Source: Pseudoscleropodium purum
Lineage: Eukaryota; Streptophyta; Bryopsida; Hypnales; Brachytheciaceae
Length of the DNA stretch: 64,000 nucleotides
Assembly: GCA_963969395.1 (NCBI GenBank)
Contig: OZ017799.1
Coordinates: 6,698,501-6,762,500, forward strand
Direction: 5' to 3'
Shown here: positions 23,111-35,205 of the stretch, piece by piece
Layout of the letters: each line of letters begins with the position of its first letter
Position numbering within the stretch: position 1 is the stretch's first letter
Notes under the pieces: model-generated
Told to the model about the DNA's origin: nothing
Database searches by the model: none
The model's input: only the letters and a program-made list of their open reading frames with translations
Position numbers and translations under genes: made by a program

Positions 23111-26100
23111 ACGGCGAAGCATTTGGCAAAACCTGAAGCCTGCAGCTGGTGGCTGGGTGCCCCTCGCCTTTCCTGCTACTCCATACCCGCCCTCCTCTTG
23201 TTCTCCCAGTAGTTTTCTCCAAAGCAGGAGCATGGGAAGGAAGAGAAGCATTGGTTCCCTCCAACCCTTTCCCTCATCTACATACTACTATGAGCACTGC
23301 GAAATCCTCGCAAAGCCTCGAGAAACATCCGGTTGCAAACATTGGATTTCGAAACCCTAAACTCTTCTTCACGCAGTTTGAAACAAATGGGGGCAACATT
23401 GGTGGAGGAATACCGGAGTTCGGAGTGCACATGCCTTCTTCGCCTCCTTCCAGACTTTGTTGCGCTCGTGCAAGACCAACGGCTTGGATCCTTTCGTGGT
23501 CAGCATCGTGCGGTCGTCATTGATTTCTTTCCTTTCTTTCTCGCTGTTCCCCCTTTTGTGGGAGAGAGCATCCTCTCGGGTCGCCCTTTTTCCAGTTTCA
23601 TAAAATAAATAATCAATTCGGGAGGCAATTGGAAGGCCATCTTTTGGGTAGAAATCATGTGTCGGATTATGTGGATTGATGGTGAGAAATTTTGGATCAA
23701 TTAGACTAGCTCTCTTCTTTGGTTGAAAGACCATTCTTGCATGAAGAAATTATGTCTAGGTTTTTTACAAAAGGATGTAATAGCATATCAATTGTAAAGA
23801 GGATTATAGAGCAATGATAATATAATTCATGAACCATCTTAAAGTAATGAAGTTGTACAAAATATAGAGAGGTTTGCATTGCTTCTACTTGAAAAATGCA
23901 TAATTATACATATAGCAATAGTTTGGATTTTCTTTTTCAAATTTGAGTGAATTTTTTAGTATGGTTGTATTCTAGAAACTAAATGTAGCTTACACTTGAA
24001 AGAAAAACAAGTAGCTACACACTATAAGGCTCTCTTTAAACAAGGTCCTACTCCAACTTAATCACATGTAGTCTTTGTTTATACAAAGCCTCCTCCCATT
24101 TGGCCCAAGGTCAATAAACATCTAACCATTTGACACACATTTTACTTGCCATTATATAATTTTAAAACATTTTTTTACATAGACACAACATGAACCTTTT
24201 GATTTTATGCAAGTGTGTGAAAAAATGAGTACTATTTTTGACATCTAAGGTTGAATGTGATGGTGTAAAAGCCATCTTTAGAAGAATTAGCTTGAAAATT
24301 CAAAGACTTGATAAAAAAATTCTTTTGGTTCTTACAAGTTGTCCTTCATTTACTACTAGTTATTTGGTTGCATTTCAATCTTTGCAATATTCAAACTTGA
24401 TTTGTATTTTATTACACAAATTATATTGATTATTTTTTTTTATTTTTTCAATATAAATAATACATTTAAATTATGTAGTGGTCATGTTTCATACTTATAG
24501 AAAGTATTTCCATTCACTTATTTTGCAATAGGCATTTGTGTAATTTTTCTGAAACGACATCTTTTCTTTGTCTTTGATATAGAATATGTGAAAAAATATT
24601 CAACTTCAATTTATTTTTAAGAAATTCATTATTTTTAAAATATATACATTTTGCTTAGAATATGAAAAAAGCAATCACTTTTCATCTTTTGTCAAGTTGA
24701 AGTTTGTTCCACTATTAATCTAGCATTTCTTTCAAGAATTGATATGCCCTTGGATATACCTTGTATAAAAACTCTAGTTCTTTTGTCTATAAAAATGCTA
24801 TATTTGTGTACCTACAAGAAAGTATAAAAGAACTTGTAAAATTTAAATAACATCTTTTTATGTATAATTTTTGGCAAGAAAGATTCTTCTATAAAATGAT
24901 TCATTAAGTAACATAAGCAACCTTCGCACTAAATATATTATTATTGAAAATTCCAAAAAATTTGTTAAATATTTTTTTTATAATTTATAATTTAAAAACT
25001 TTCTTAAATTCACACTACTACTTCAAAAAAATCAATACTATATATTAAGCTTCAAAATAACCAACTTATTGTAATAGAAGCCATTTATGGATCTTATGTT
25101 TTTGCATTGAAAAAAATGGGGGTTTCAATCTATTTTTTAAATCAATTGAAGTAGAAATAGGTTGGTTTGAGACTTCATTTGATAAAATGTTATGCCCACA
25201 AAATCAATTCCACATCAACTTGTAGGCCAATTCTCTATTTACAAGAAAAATTAAGACTTTTTTTAAAGTAGATTGATTCAATTTCACTTGACATGATTAG
25301 TCCCAAATATTCTACATTCCAATTGCATATCATTAATCTAATAAATTTGGTTCTTGTTGAAGTATAAAATTGCAACATGTTACATCATGATACTTACAAT
25401 AACTAAAGGTTCTAGTCAAAAGAAGAAAATTTTCTACTTTGACATCATTATGATGTATCTATATTCACTTGCATTTTGAATTTATTCAAAGTTTACTTTA
25501 TGTGGTATCACATTCATAGAGCATGGTCTAGTGGATGTTTTCTTTTTTACTATTAGAATTTTTAGTTGAGGATTATAGGGCTTCAGGTATAGGGTTTCTT
25601 CTATTTGTTGTACTTTCATTATTGAAGAATTGTATATAGACATTTCTAAATAAAGGGAATGTACAATATATTTTGTCTATACTAGTTTAGTTGGTTATTT
25701 TAAAGAATACCTAACTACACAATAATATTTGGATCATATTTCAGACAAACACCATTCTTTCACTATATTATTCAAAGAATTTGGGAGGCTTCTAGCTAGG
25801 CTTCCCATTAATATTGTTGGATTATAAACTAATAAATTATAACTTGAATTTATACTATCTAAATTCATGAAATAATGTTTATTATTATTATCAACAACAA
25901 GGTTGAATATCAACAAATACCAATCATTGAAGAAATATTAAAGAATCTTAAGTGAATTATTTTGGACATAGTCCTTTGTTTAGTATCTACTATCATGTTT
26001 GCTTAACTTTTAAATGCCCAATGCATTCCATTTTGGTATTGATAAAATTTTGAAGTCAAATAAAATATTATACTAAAAGAATAATTTTAGTAAATTATAT

Positions 26101-26355
26101 TAAGGTACATCCAAAAACTATTTTGTCAAAATTATTTAGTGAAGCTATGCTTATTCTATACAATATTTTGTACATTTCAAAACTTCTAATTGTTATAAAG
26201 ATTTCTTAGACATGAGCCTTGAATTGAATTGAACTCCAAATCATACTTCAAATTTGCTTAAACCTTTATACATCTAATTTAATCCCTTAAGGATTAAGGT
26301 ATATTCCAAATTTTCAAATTGTAGCTGTATTATAAAATGAAAATTTGAAGAATAC
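23111..26355. other. 5' flank of PP2A B' copy 1 and AT-rich spacer
   Basis: The first ~600 bases are moderately GC-rich and probably hold the promoter of the minus-strand gene. From about 23.75 kb on the sequence is very AT-rich. I see no coding frame longer than about 60 codons that looks real, no RNA gene and no clear element in it. Confidence 0.4.
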
Positions 26356-27262
26356 TTTAACCCCTAAAGTCCTAACTCCTTTTTTCCATAAATAACCACT
26401 CAAAATTGCCATTTCTATAGCAAAGAGTAAGAAAAAAAATTCTTTTACATAATTAACTATAGGATCATGTACTTGATTAGTGCAAAAATGTGTAGAAGAA
26501 ATTCAAAAACTTTGACTACATAGATTGCAAGATATTTGCATTTAAAGTGAAAGAAGCAAGTTTTTTTGCACCTTATTCAATTACATTTTCTTACTTTGAA
26601 CCTTTCTAACTTAAAATTTTTATTCTAATGATTTTAAATTTCTAATTTTACATGATGAAGAATTGAGTTCAAAGTCTAGGGATTTTTTTTAAAAACATAC
26701 TTAGTTTTCACTCATCAAAAAATTGTTAAATAGAAATAGATTGAAGATTGAAGGGAAATCTAAACCATTAATGGCTCTATGATGGAATTGAAATTTACTA
26801 TTTCAATTGTGAGATTGTTCTAGCAAGAGATCTTGACCTTATGAAACTCTTTTTCTTAAAAAACTATGAAAATTGAGTTTACAAATGAGTGCTACAAGTT
26901 ATTTTTCAAGAAGATGCTCTAATTGCCGGAAAACCAAGATTGTCCATACCTTTTACATAACAAATTCAAATGGAACAAATCAAAGCTTTCCAAATAGATA
27001 AAAATCCAATCTATATGAAAAAAAATTAAGTTTTAAGTTTTTTTGAGGATTTTCTTTTGCTTGTTGAATTTAAAAGGGATTTTTGTGCCATATTTTTTCT
27101 CCTACCCATTGATTGGTATAAAAATTATATTTTTAGAAAGCTAAAGTGTTTTTCTACCTTCATGAAAAAATTCAAAAGATTGCAACAAATATTAACATTG
27201 TAGGAGGTTGTCCAAAATCCATTTTGTCTTCCTAGAAGACAATGGAACTTTAGGGGTTAAAA
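26356..27262. repeat. AT-rich element with TTTAACCCCTAAAGT inverted ends (copy 3)
   Basis: The left end TTTAACCCCTAAAGTCC and the right end, reversed, TTTAACCCCTAAAGTTCC form a ~17-bp terminal inverted repeat around 907 bases of AT-rich, non-coding DNA. Internal blocks resemble 8.3-8.5 kb. Probably a non-autonomous DNA transposon; no target duplication recognised. Confidence 0.5.
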
Positions 27263-29582
27263 TGAAGTGCAATCAAAATTTGTGAAATATGATCCATAGA
27301 TCATATCCAAACACATGGATTTATTACTTTTGTATTCTATATATTATGTTCATTTATTCATTAAAAAAATTGATTGTTGCCATTTTAATTTAGAACATTC
27401 AAATAGAATGATAACATGATTGACTATATAGATAACTATATTAATTTGCATTAATGAAATACCACCTTGGATTCCAATATCAATCTTTAGGAAGTCTATA
27501 GCTGAAGATGTGTAGGCCTTTGTTGATTTTTGAATGATTGTAGGGTCCTTTTATCCTCGAGATTATAACTCTCAATACAATAAGACTACTAAAGTTTTAA
27601 AATATAAAGCAACAATTGTTTTTACTTCATAATTCTTCCATTCACAATGCATAAATTAAATAGCATGACTTCTCATCCACCATTCATTATTTACCTAGCT
27701 AGCTCTTGTAAAGCTTCAGAATTTAAAAGCAACACATTTTGAATTTTGGTTGCTAATTTGGGCTTTTGATTGTAATGTGGTAGATTATTAAAAATTTGAA
27801 GTCTACCTTGAGCATTAGATAAATTTGAGTTGGTATGACATCAAAGCTTATTTCCAAAACATATATCCAAGAATTGTTTATGAGCATTTTGAAATTTCAA
27901 CATTCCCAAATTTGTTAATCTTCAATCAATTATTTGCAATCTAATCATATTGGGTTGTTCTCATCCTAAATTAAGGTTCAAATCTCAAGCCTTGCAAAAA
28001 GAAAAAATTAAAAAAACAATTTAAGTTAATAAATTTGATTGCAAACATGCCTTACTGTCATTCTAAAAGAATGCAAGGTGAATAAGAATTCAAAAGAAGT
28101 CTTGAACAAGAAGTTAATCAAAAGTTAAAAATGGTATAATATGACTTCTAAAATAAATCAAATCATTCAAGTCTTTATTCTATATATTGTATTTCACATT
28201 TCAAAATGTGACAACAATTTCAATGTCAAATCTTCAATTTTCAATTCAAAATCAAATTTTATATAGTTAAAATTTTAATTTCAGCTTATTTATAAATATT
28301 AGATAATGCAAATGTATCCTATATTCAATTTTACATTATAATTGATAAAAATTCAACAAATGAATAGTAATGCTACTTCAATTGAACTATATATTTATTT
28401 CAAATATCCAAAAGTTATTTATTGGCAAAAGAATTTAGTGACATGGATGGGACTAAAAAGACTTAAAGTTATTTATAACTTATTTATAACTTATTATTTT
28501 TGGAAGTTATTTATGACTTATTTTATTTTCTTCCATAGTAATTTCTTTTTTGATTTATTTATATAAATATAGAAACCACACAAAGGCTAACAATTTTGTG
28601 TAAGCCACTGCTTGCAATCATAACAAATCATACTACTAAAATCAGAACTCCCTCTGTAATATCACAAATGCTACTATTAATTCTAGAGGCTCATGCTTGC
28701 TAGCTACACATTCATTGTATTATATATTACTAAAATTTTGATATATTTGAATAGAATGCATGATAATGATTTCAATAAGTATTTAAAATAATTATTTAAA
28801 TTATTTTGTAAAAATATTTTCAATCATACATACATAGAAATCATATTTTCACACAATGTGATATTACAGTAATAGAGTAGTAGTTTGCAATCACTTTTGT
28901 AATATCTCTTTTTACAAAGGGTGATATTATAGAAATCATGTAGTTGTTGCAATTAAAGTGATATTAAAGAGGATCCACAAGATGATATTATAGAGGTAGC
29001 AAATCCATTGCTTCTCTTGGCTTTCCACTTCTTTGCACTTCTATGATTTTCTACTTTTGTGAGCTTTGAGCTTTCATGATTTCAATATTTTATTGCTACT
29101 ACCAAATGATTTTGAGAAACTTATTCAATTGAACTGATTTTGGATTCCACAACAATTAACTTGTTCACAAAGTTTTTGAGATCTATAAGTTTTTCTTTTT
29201 AATTCTTCAATTTGGATTGCCATTTTTTGTAACAATGGAATCAAATTTCTAATGCATTCTAATGTATGTGTATCTTTTATAGTATTCACCATTGCATATG
29301 TTTCATTCATCATTCAATAAATTTCTATTGTACATTTCAATATATTTAACTTATAAAAAAATTATACAAAGATATTTGTCATTTCTATTTGAAGATTTAT
29401 TGAAATTTTGTTTTGCATTCTATCTAATACATAAATTTTTTTATAAAATTCTAATGATGAATGTATAGCATAGCAAACACCAACTGCTAGTTCTACCACT
29501 AAGGTTAGTGCATCTCAAATATAATAGAATACATGGTAGTTATTCAGAAAAAAATGAAATAATAGTTTGTTTCAGATTTAAG
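27263..29582. other. AT-rich spacer, no gene seen
   Basis: Very AT-rich sequence between element copy 3 and the third GC-rich MITE. A 74-codon frame at 28342-28566 and a 62-codon frame at 29125-29313 have random AT-rich composition. Nothing else supported. Confidence 0.4.
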
Positions 29583-29859
29583 CATGGTTGTCATAGTGGA
29601 CGGACGTCCGGTTCGCTTGTCCGTTAGAGGTCCCGCCCGTCCGGTACAGTCAACACATAGTTGACTTTCTAATAACGGAAAAATAGGCCACGTGGATGCC
29701 ATATGGATTAAGGAACATGCTGGGCGCGGACGAGATCGTTAGGGTGCGGACGAGGTGACGTGTCATTCCGCAAAATTGCACAAGTTACAAAATTAAAGCT
29801 GTCCGGACCATCCGTCCATCCGGTTCGATGACCCTAACTTGCCTGTTATGAAAACCATG
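29583..29859. mobile_element. hAT-like MITE, GGACG-containing (copy 3, diverged)
   Basis: A 277-bp insert with ends CATGGTTGTCATA and, reversed, CATGGTTTTCATA (12 of 13 match), flanked by a perfect 8-bp duplication GATTTAAG (29575-29582 and 29860-29867). Both sub-ends carry GGACG/CGTCC clusters (gtggacggacgtccgg; gtccggaccatccgtcc). The ends resemble CAGGGTTGTCA of the other two copies, but the middle differs, so it is a related subfamily. No coding capacity. Confidence 0.8.
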
Positions 29860-30722
29860 GATTTAAGAATTTAAAATTCATACCAAAAAAATCTTATTAC
29901 TAAGGTTACTGTAAAAAGGATGCAAATAATTCTACAAAAATGTAAAAATTGCCCCTTACTTTGTTCCGTATAAATTTTGTATTTTTTCACTTTTCCTAGC
30001 GAATTTTGGGCCTCTAGTTCCATACAAATTTATTATTTGCAAATTTTATGAAGGTGGCAAATGAAAATTTTTAGTATTTTTCCAAGGGATAAAACATGAT
30101 GCAATAAGACAATCAATCCTCCCTAACTCACAGAGGTTAGTAATATTTCACCCCTCACTAATTGAATTATTTTTTAATTAAAATTATTAACTAAAAATTT
30201 AGAATCCCAAGTATGAGTAGGACATATCTATGTAACCTCAAGCAAACTAGTGTGCCTTATGCTATTGCCACAATTGAAATAAAGTCAAGATAATTTTCTA
30301 TTTTTTCATTCATATAAACTTGGAAATTCCATATATTTTTTTCCATAAGTCAAAATGCCACTAAACAAAGTTTGCACACCCCTCCTCCTTGATGTTTCTC
30401 TAAGGGGACAAAAAATACGATTTAGGAACATATGATTTTTGGGATTAGAACACAACAAACAAAACAAAACTAATAACCTAAATGAAGGTATAGACTAGTG
30501 TGCCTTGTGCCGTTGCCACAACTCAAAAAAATATATAAATATTTTTAAATATTGAAAATATTGAAAAACTTCAAAAATCTATAATTTTCACACCATAGGT
30601 CCAAACATCATGAAACAAAATCTATGCACCCTTTTTGTCAATGGGATTCCCGATGGTTTCAAGGATGCAACCAAGGGCTATGCAATTCTAGAAATCAAAC
30701 TAGAACAAACAAAACAAAACAA

Positions 30723-31390
30723 CTTAACCCCTAATTACTTGAGGCACTAAATTCTAATGTTAACAATACTTTAAAGTTAAATAAATCTTCACCAAGTTGC
30801 TATTTTTATTAATTTATATGTTTTTTAAATTCATTTTGAAGTCTAGTCTCAACATCAAAAAATTTATTTTGAAAATGATTGATTATGATTTTTCTATTCA
30901 AAATTTTGTGCAAGGGTGTCCATTACAATCTAGACTTTCTATAGTGTTGAGAGCTCTTGGAAATGAGCTTCAAATACACTAGATCTCAAAGAAAAATTCC
31001 CTTACGGATTTCATTTAAAAAAATTGTAGAGTAGATTTATAAGCCATAAATTGACTAGGCCGTTATCCATGTTAGGTCCTTTAAACTTGTATTTTTTTGG
31101 TGACCAAATTTTTAGATTTGACATGTGAAAAGAGAATTGAAAGAATTCAAATGACTTCCACAATTTTAACACCTTGATGATTAAACATTATAATCTTTCA
31201 ATCTGTATGTGATGTTGTCGTGTTTTCTTTTTCCTATGTAGTCTCTAACATATCTAGTTCAAATTTTTGCAATTATAATTCATAAAAAATTATTACAACT
31301 TATCACAATGTTGGCTTGGCTTAGTGCTCAATTTAGAACAAATTCCTAGAAGCTCAAAAAAGCCCTTTGACATTGCATTGAGGGGTTAAG
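30723..31390. repeat. AT-rich element, TTAACCCCT family (copy 4)
   Basis: Left end CTTAACCCCTAATTAC and right end, reversed, CTTAACCCCTCAATGC bracket about 670 bases that run parallel to 18342-18990. It lies immediately upstream of the promoter region of PP2A B' copy 2. Non-coding. Confidence 0.55.
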
Positions 31391-31675
31391 GCAAGGATTC
31401 CGTTTGGGAGCCAACCCCAAGTAAGAGCTAAAACCATGAAAGAAAAGAACGAATGGACCGGAGTTCACTTCATTTTCGACTCATCCTATTGGCAAGGAAC
31501 CCACGTACACACACAACATCAGCTCCCTTAACATTCCGGAGCGGAACCCAAAGCCAATGGCGACCGCCAGATAAGACGCATGGCAAGATCTGGGCCGTTG
31601 GGCGCTTTCCCTTCCGTGGAGCAATGTGCTTTCTTTGCCCTGTGCTTCCTTTGCCCTCACTGCTGCCAATTCTCC

Positions 31676-31800
31676 GCTGTTGCTGCTGCTGCTTCTGCTT
31701 TTCCTTTTGCTTTGGAGACTGGGACAAAGCTTACAGCGGGAGGGTATGGATTAATCGGAAAGCGAGGGCCACTCTGTCTGTCTCTCTGTCTGTCTGTCTG
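31676..31800 (+). repeat. Microsatellites in the PP2A B' copy 2 leader region
   Basis: A TGC-run at 31676-31699 and a TCTG/TCTC run at 31772-31800 lie upstream of the gene, in the part of the arm that has diverged from copy 1. Copy 1 lacks them at the matching place, so they arose or were lost after the duplication. Confidence 0.7.
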
Positions 31801-31849
31801 CGAGGGGAGCCAGGCCGGGAAAGGTTGGTTGTGGCGGAAGAAAGGCTTG

Positions 31850-34800
31850 GAGCCCGTGGAATTTCGGACGCGCTGCTGCTTTCAGGTGAGGTTCGCATTC
31901 TCCGAACTGCTGGTTTAGGGTTCGGCACTAGCGGGGTAGGGCGTGCGCTTGCGGATCGGTTTCTTGGAACGTTCGGGGAGCTTCTGGTCGTGGTGGTGCG
32001 GAGGTTGGGTGAAACAGAGGCCGGTGTGGAGGAGACGAAATGAGGAGCGCAGTGGCGGGTAGGTTGCATTGCCAGGGTTGAGGCTAGGTTGCGGACTCTG
32101 AATTGGGGATGCTTGTTGGGCGTCCGAGGAGCAGGAGGGCGTGATGGGAGAGCGGGAGGTGCGGCGTGGCGGGGGGAGGGGTGTGTGTTGCTGAGGTTTG
32201 TCGCGTGCCACTGGCGTTGGACTCCGGGTTGGAGTCGGGGACGTGGTTGGCGGCATGTCTGCCCGGTGGAGACGACGTTGATTTGGTACGGTCCATTGGC
32301 AGGCTCCGAATGCAGGCGTAAGGGAAGGGAATGTGCGCGAGAGTTGGCATTCGGACGGGTGTGAGAGAGGATTGGACACATTGGCCAATGCTGCAATTGG
32401 TGCGAGAGTGGCATCGCCAGGGAGAGCGGTTTTAGGTTTAGGTGGCGTTGGGGAAGTGTGGAATCGGGGAGCGATGGTTTTCAAGCTGAAGCGCGTGATG
32501 CAGCGCGGGACGAAGGGTAAGGGCGACGAGAAGGCGGATGCGTTGGTGCCGAGTGCGTCTTCCTCCGGTCCCGCGGGTCAGTCCGGGGGCGGCAAGGGGT
32601 TAGTTTCTGCCAACAACGGCGTGGGAGCGCGCGGGGTAGTTGGTGGAGCGTCAGCCGCTGGCGCCCCTGCGCCGAAGGTGTCCGGCGTGCAGGCGTCTGG
32701 CGCGGGTCGATCGGTTCCTGGGAAGATGCCGAACGGGAGCTTCGAGGCGCTGCCTTCGTTCCGTGACGTGCCTACGTCGGACCGTCAGAGTTTGTTCGCG
32801 CGCAAGCTTTCTCTGTGCTGCACCACGTTCGACTTCACGGATCCGTCGAAGAACGTGAAGGAGAAGGAGATCAAGCGTCAGACTTTGCTGGAGCTGGTGG
32901 ACTACGTGACTTCGGGTTCGGGGAAGTTCACGGAGGCTGTGTTCGAGGACATCACGAAGATGCTTTCGTCGAACCTTTTCCGTACGCTTCCGCCTTCGTC
33001 GCACGAGAACACGGGTTCTGACAATTTCGACCCGGAGGAGGAGGAGCCAACGATGGAGCCTGCGTGGCCGCACCTTCAGATCGTGTACGAGTTTCTTCTC
33101 CGTTACGTGGTTTCTAGCGAGACGGACGCGAAGCTGGCGAAGCGTTACATCGACCACTCGTTCGTGCTTCGTCTGCTGGAGCTGTTCGACAGCGAGGACC
33201 CTCGCGAGCGTGAGTATTTGAAGACGATCTTGCACCGCATCTACGGGAAGTTCATGGTTCACCGTCCGTTCATCCGCAAGGCGATCAACAACATATTTTA
33301 CCGTTTCATTTTCGAGACGGAGAAGCACAACGGTGTGGCTGAGCTTTTGGAGATTCTGGGTAGCATCATCAACGGTTTCGCGCTTCCTCTGAAGGAGGAG
33401 CACAAGATGTTTCTGGTTCGTGCTTTGATCCCTCTGCACAAGCCGAAGTGCGTTTCCATGTACCACCAGCAGCTTTCTTACTGCATCATCCAGTTCGTGG
33501 AGAAGGACTTCAAGCTTGCGGACGTTGTGATCCGCGGTCTGCTTCGTTACTGGCCCGTGACGAACAGCCAGAAGGAGGTTTTATTTCTGGGTGAGCTGGA
33601 GGAGGTTTTGGAGGCGACTCAGAGCGCTGAGTTCCAGCGTTGCATGGTTCCTTTGTTTCGTCAGCTCGGTCGTTGCCTGAACAGTTCCCATTTCCAGGTG
33701 CGTGCTCGTGGTCAACGGTGAGGCTAGACGATGAAATTGTACATGTATGAGTTGGCGTGCTCAAATGTATTCTACTTGCATTTTTTTTGATAGGAATTCA
33801 TGTTGGGAAGTAGTTTTTCTTCTGCTTTTTGTTATTTGGTCACATGATTTTGAAACGCTTTAGTGGGGCATGCTTTTTATGGATGAGTCTTTGTTTTTTT
33901 AATTTAATGTTTACTGCGAGAGCAGTATCTATATTTGGAAGTATGAATTTCATGGTGATACTAATTTACTAGTAGAAGTTGCTTTATTGTGTCTCTTGAG
34001 GCAGCTTTTTTTTGTTCATCTGGGTGTTGTGGATGTTCCAGGTGGCGGAGCGTGCGCTATTTCTCTGGAATAATGATCACATTGTGAGTCTGGTGGCTCA
34101 GAACCGTCAAGTGGTTCTGCCATTAATCTTTGCTGCTTTAGAGAGAAATACACGTAACCATTGGAATCAGGCCGTGCACGGGCTGACACTTAATGTTCGC
34201 AAAATGTTCCTGGAGATGGACCAAGAGCTGTTTGAGGAATGCCAACGCAAGTATCAGGAAGACGAGGCCAAGGCCCAGGGTGTAGAAGAGAAGCGGGAAT
34301 TAACATGGAAACGTCTTGAGGCTGCTGGTGAACACCCTAGGAATTTGATGAGTGGCAACATGCCGACTTCATCTGATGAAGTGCTAGTTGGTCAAACGGA
34401 CCAAACTAATGCTGCTGCTGGCGGACCTTCAATGCAGGGGCAGAAAGCAGTTTTCGCCAATTAGCCGTTTTTTGCTACTCTCGGACTTTGGAGGTGTTCG
34501 AAATGCAAGGAACTGATGCGTTTCCTGGGATCTCGGCGGTTCTTTCTTCTTTCTTGAGGTCCGCCTCTGAGTCATCTTAATGACAATGCTGCTTGGAAAC
34601 TGCTGCAAGCTGCCAATAGCGCTGGGTTCGTTGTAGTTTTCAATGACTGTCTACAGGATCGACCGAGCGATCGTCAATGGGTGGCGCTGAGACGAGTCGG
34701 TAAATGCAGAAGCAGACTGGCCTCTGCTGGGTCTGCAGACTACATGTGGTATTATTCCAAGTTGTATCTTTTCTTCTCACATTTTTCGTTGTTTCCTCTT

Positions 34801-35205
34801 TCTTCTCCTGTGTAGGTATAAATTCCTGAGGTTTAGAACAGGGCAGACTGTAAGATCTGTAGGTGTTTGGTTTGAGCAGGGTGTCTGCCTTCATTGTTTG
34901 GTGTACAGAGACAGCTTAGAATTGGGCCTTTGGAATGCTCAATCTCATTGTGCATGTGGTATTTGGCAACTTGGAAGATGGTTCATATGGGAATCATACA
35001 TTGTGGAGATTTGGTACGTAGAGGAGAAATCACTTATTTATATAGGAGAGGGATTGGACACATGTTTAAACGGAGTATTTCTAAGAGTCCAAAAGTAAGT
35101 CAATGGCAGGAAGAATGATGTCAGTGGGTGCTAGAGAATGTAAGCTCTGGTATTCCAACTGGAGGGCGGTGCAATGCACCCGATTACTTTATATTTGATC
35201 AATGT
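31850..35205 (+). repeat. Right arm of PP2A B' inverted duplication
   Basis: Counterpart of about 19540-23110 in opposite orientation, about 8.7 kb away. The core 32029-33704 matches 22941-21265 with one 1-bp indel (1676 against 1677 bases) and no other difference that I could find by comparing translations in several frames on both strands. Confidence 0.8.
32474..34464 (+). CDS. PP2A regulatory subunit B' (B56 family), copy 2
   Basis: Same role as copy 1 at 20359-22495. Exon 1 is 32474-33697, exon 2 is 34042-34464, with a 344-base intron in the same place and phase; 548 residues. The start is ATG 32474. Exon 1 encodes exactly the same 408 residues as copy 1. Exon 2 keeps the core [27 protein letters not shown] and [19 protein letters not shown] but differs in many residues, and the last ~45 residues (from the KRLEAAGEH region on) are largely unlike copy 1. 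Intron sequence and length also differ. The two genes are divergently transcribed away from the AT-rich spacer and each seems to have its own leader. Both appear intact. Confidence 0.95.
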
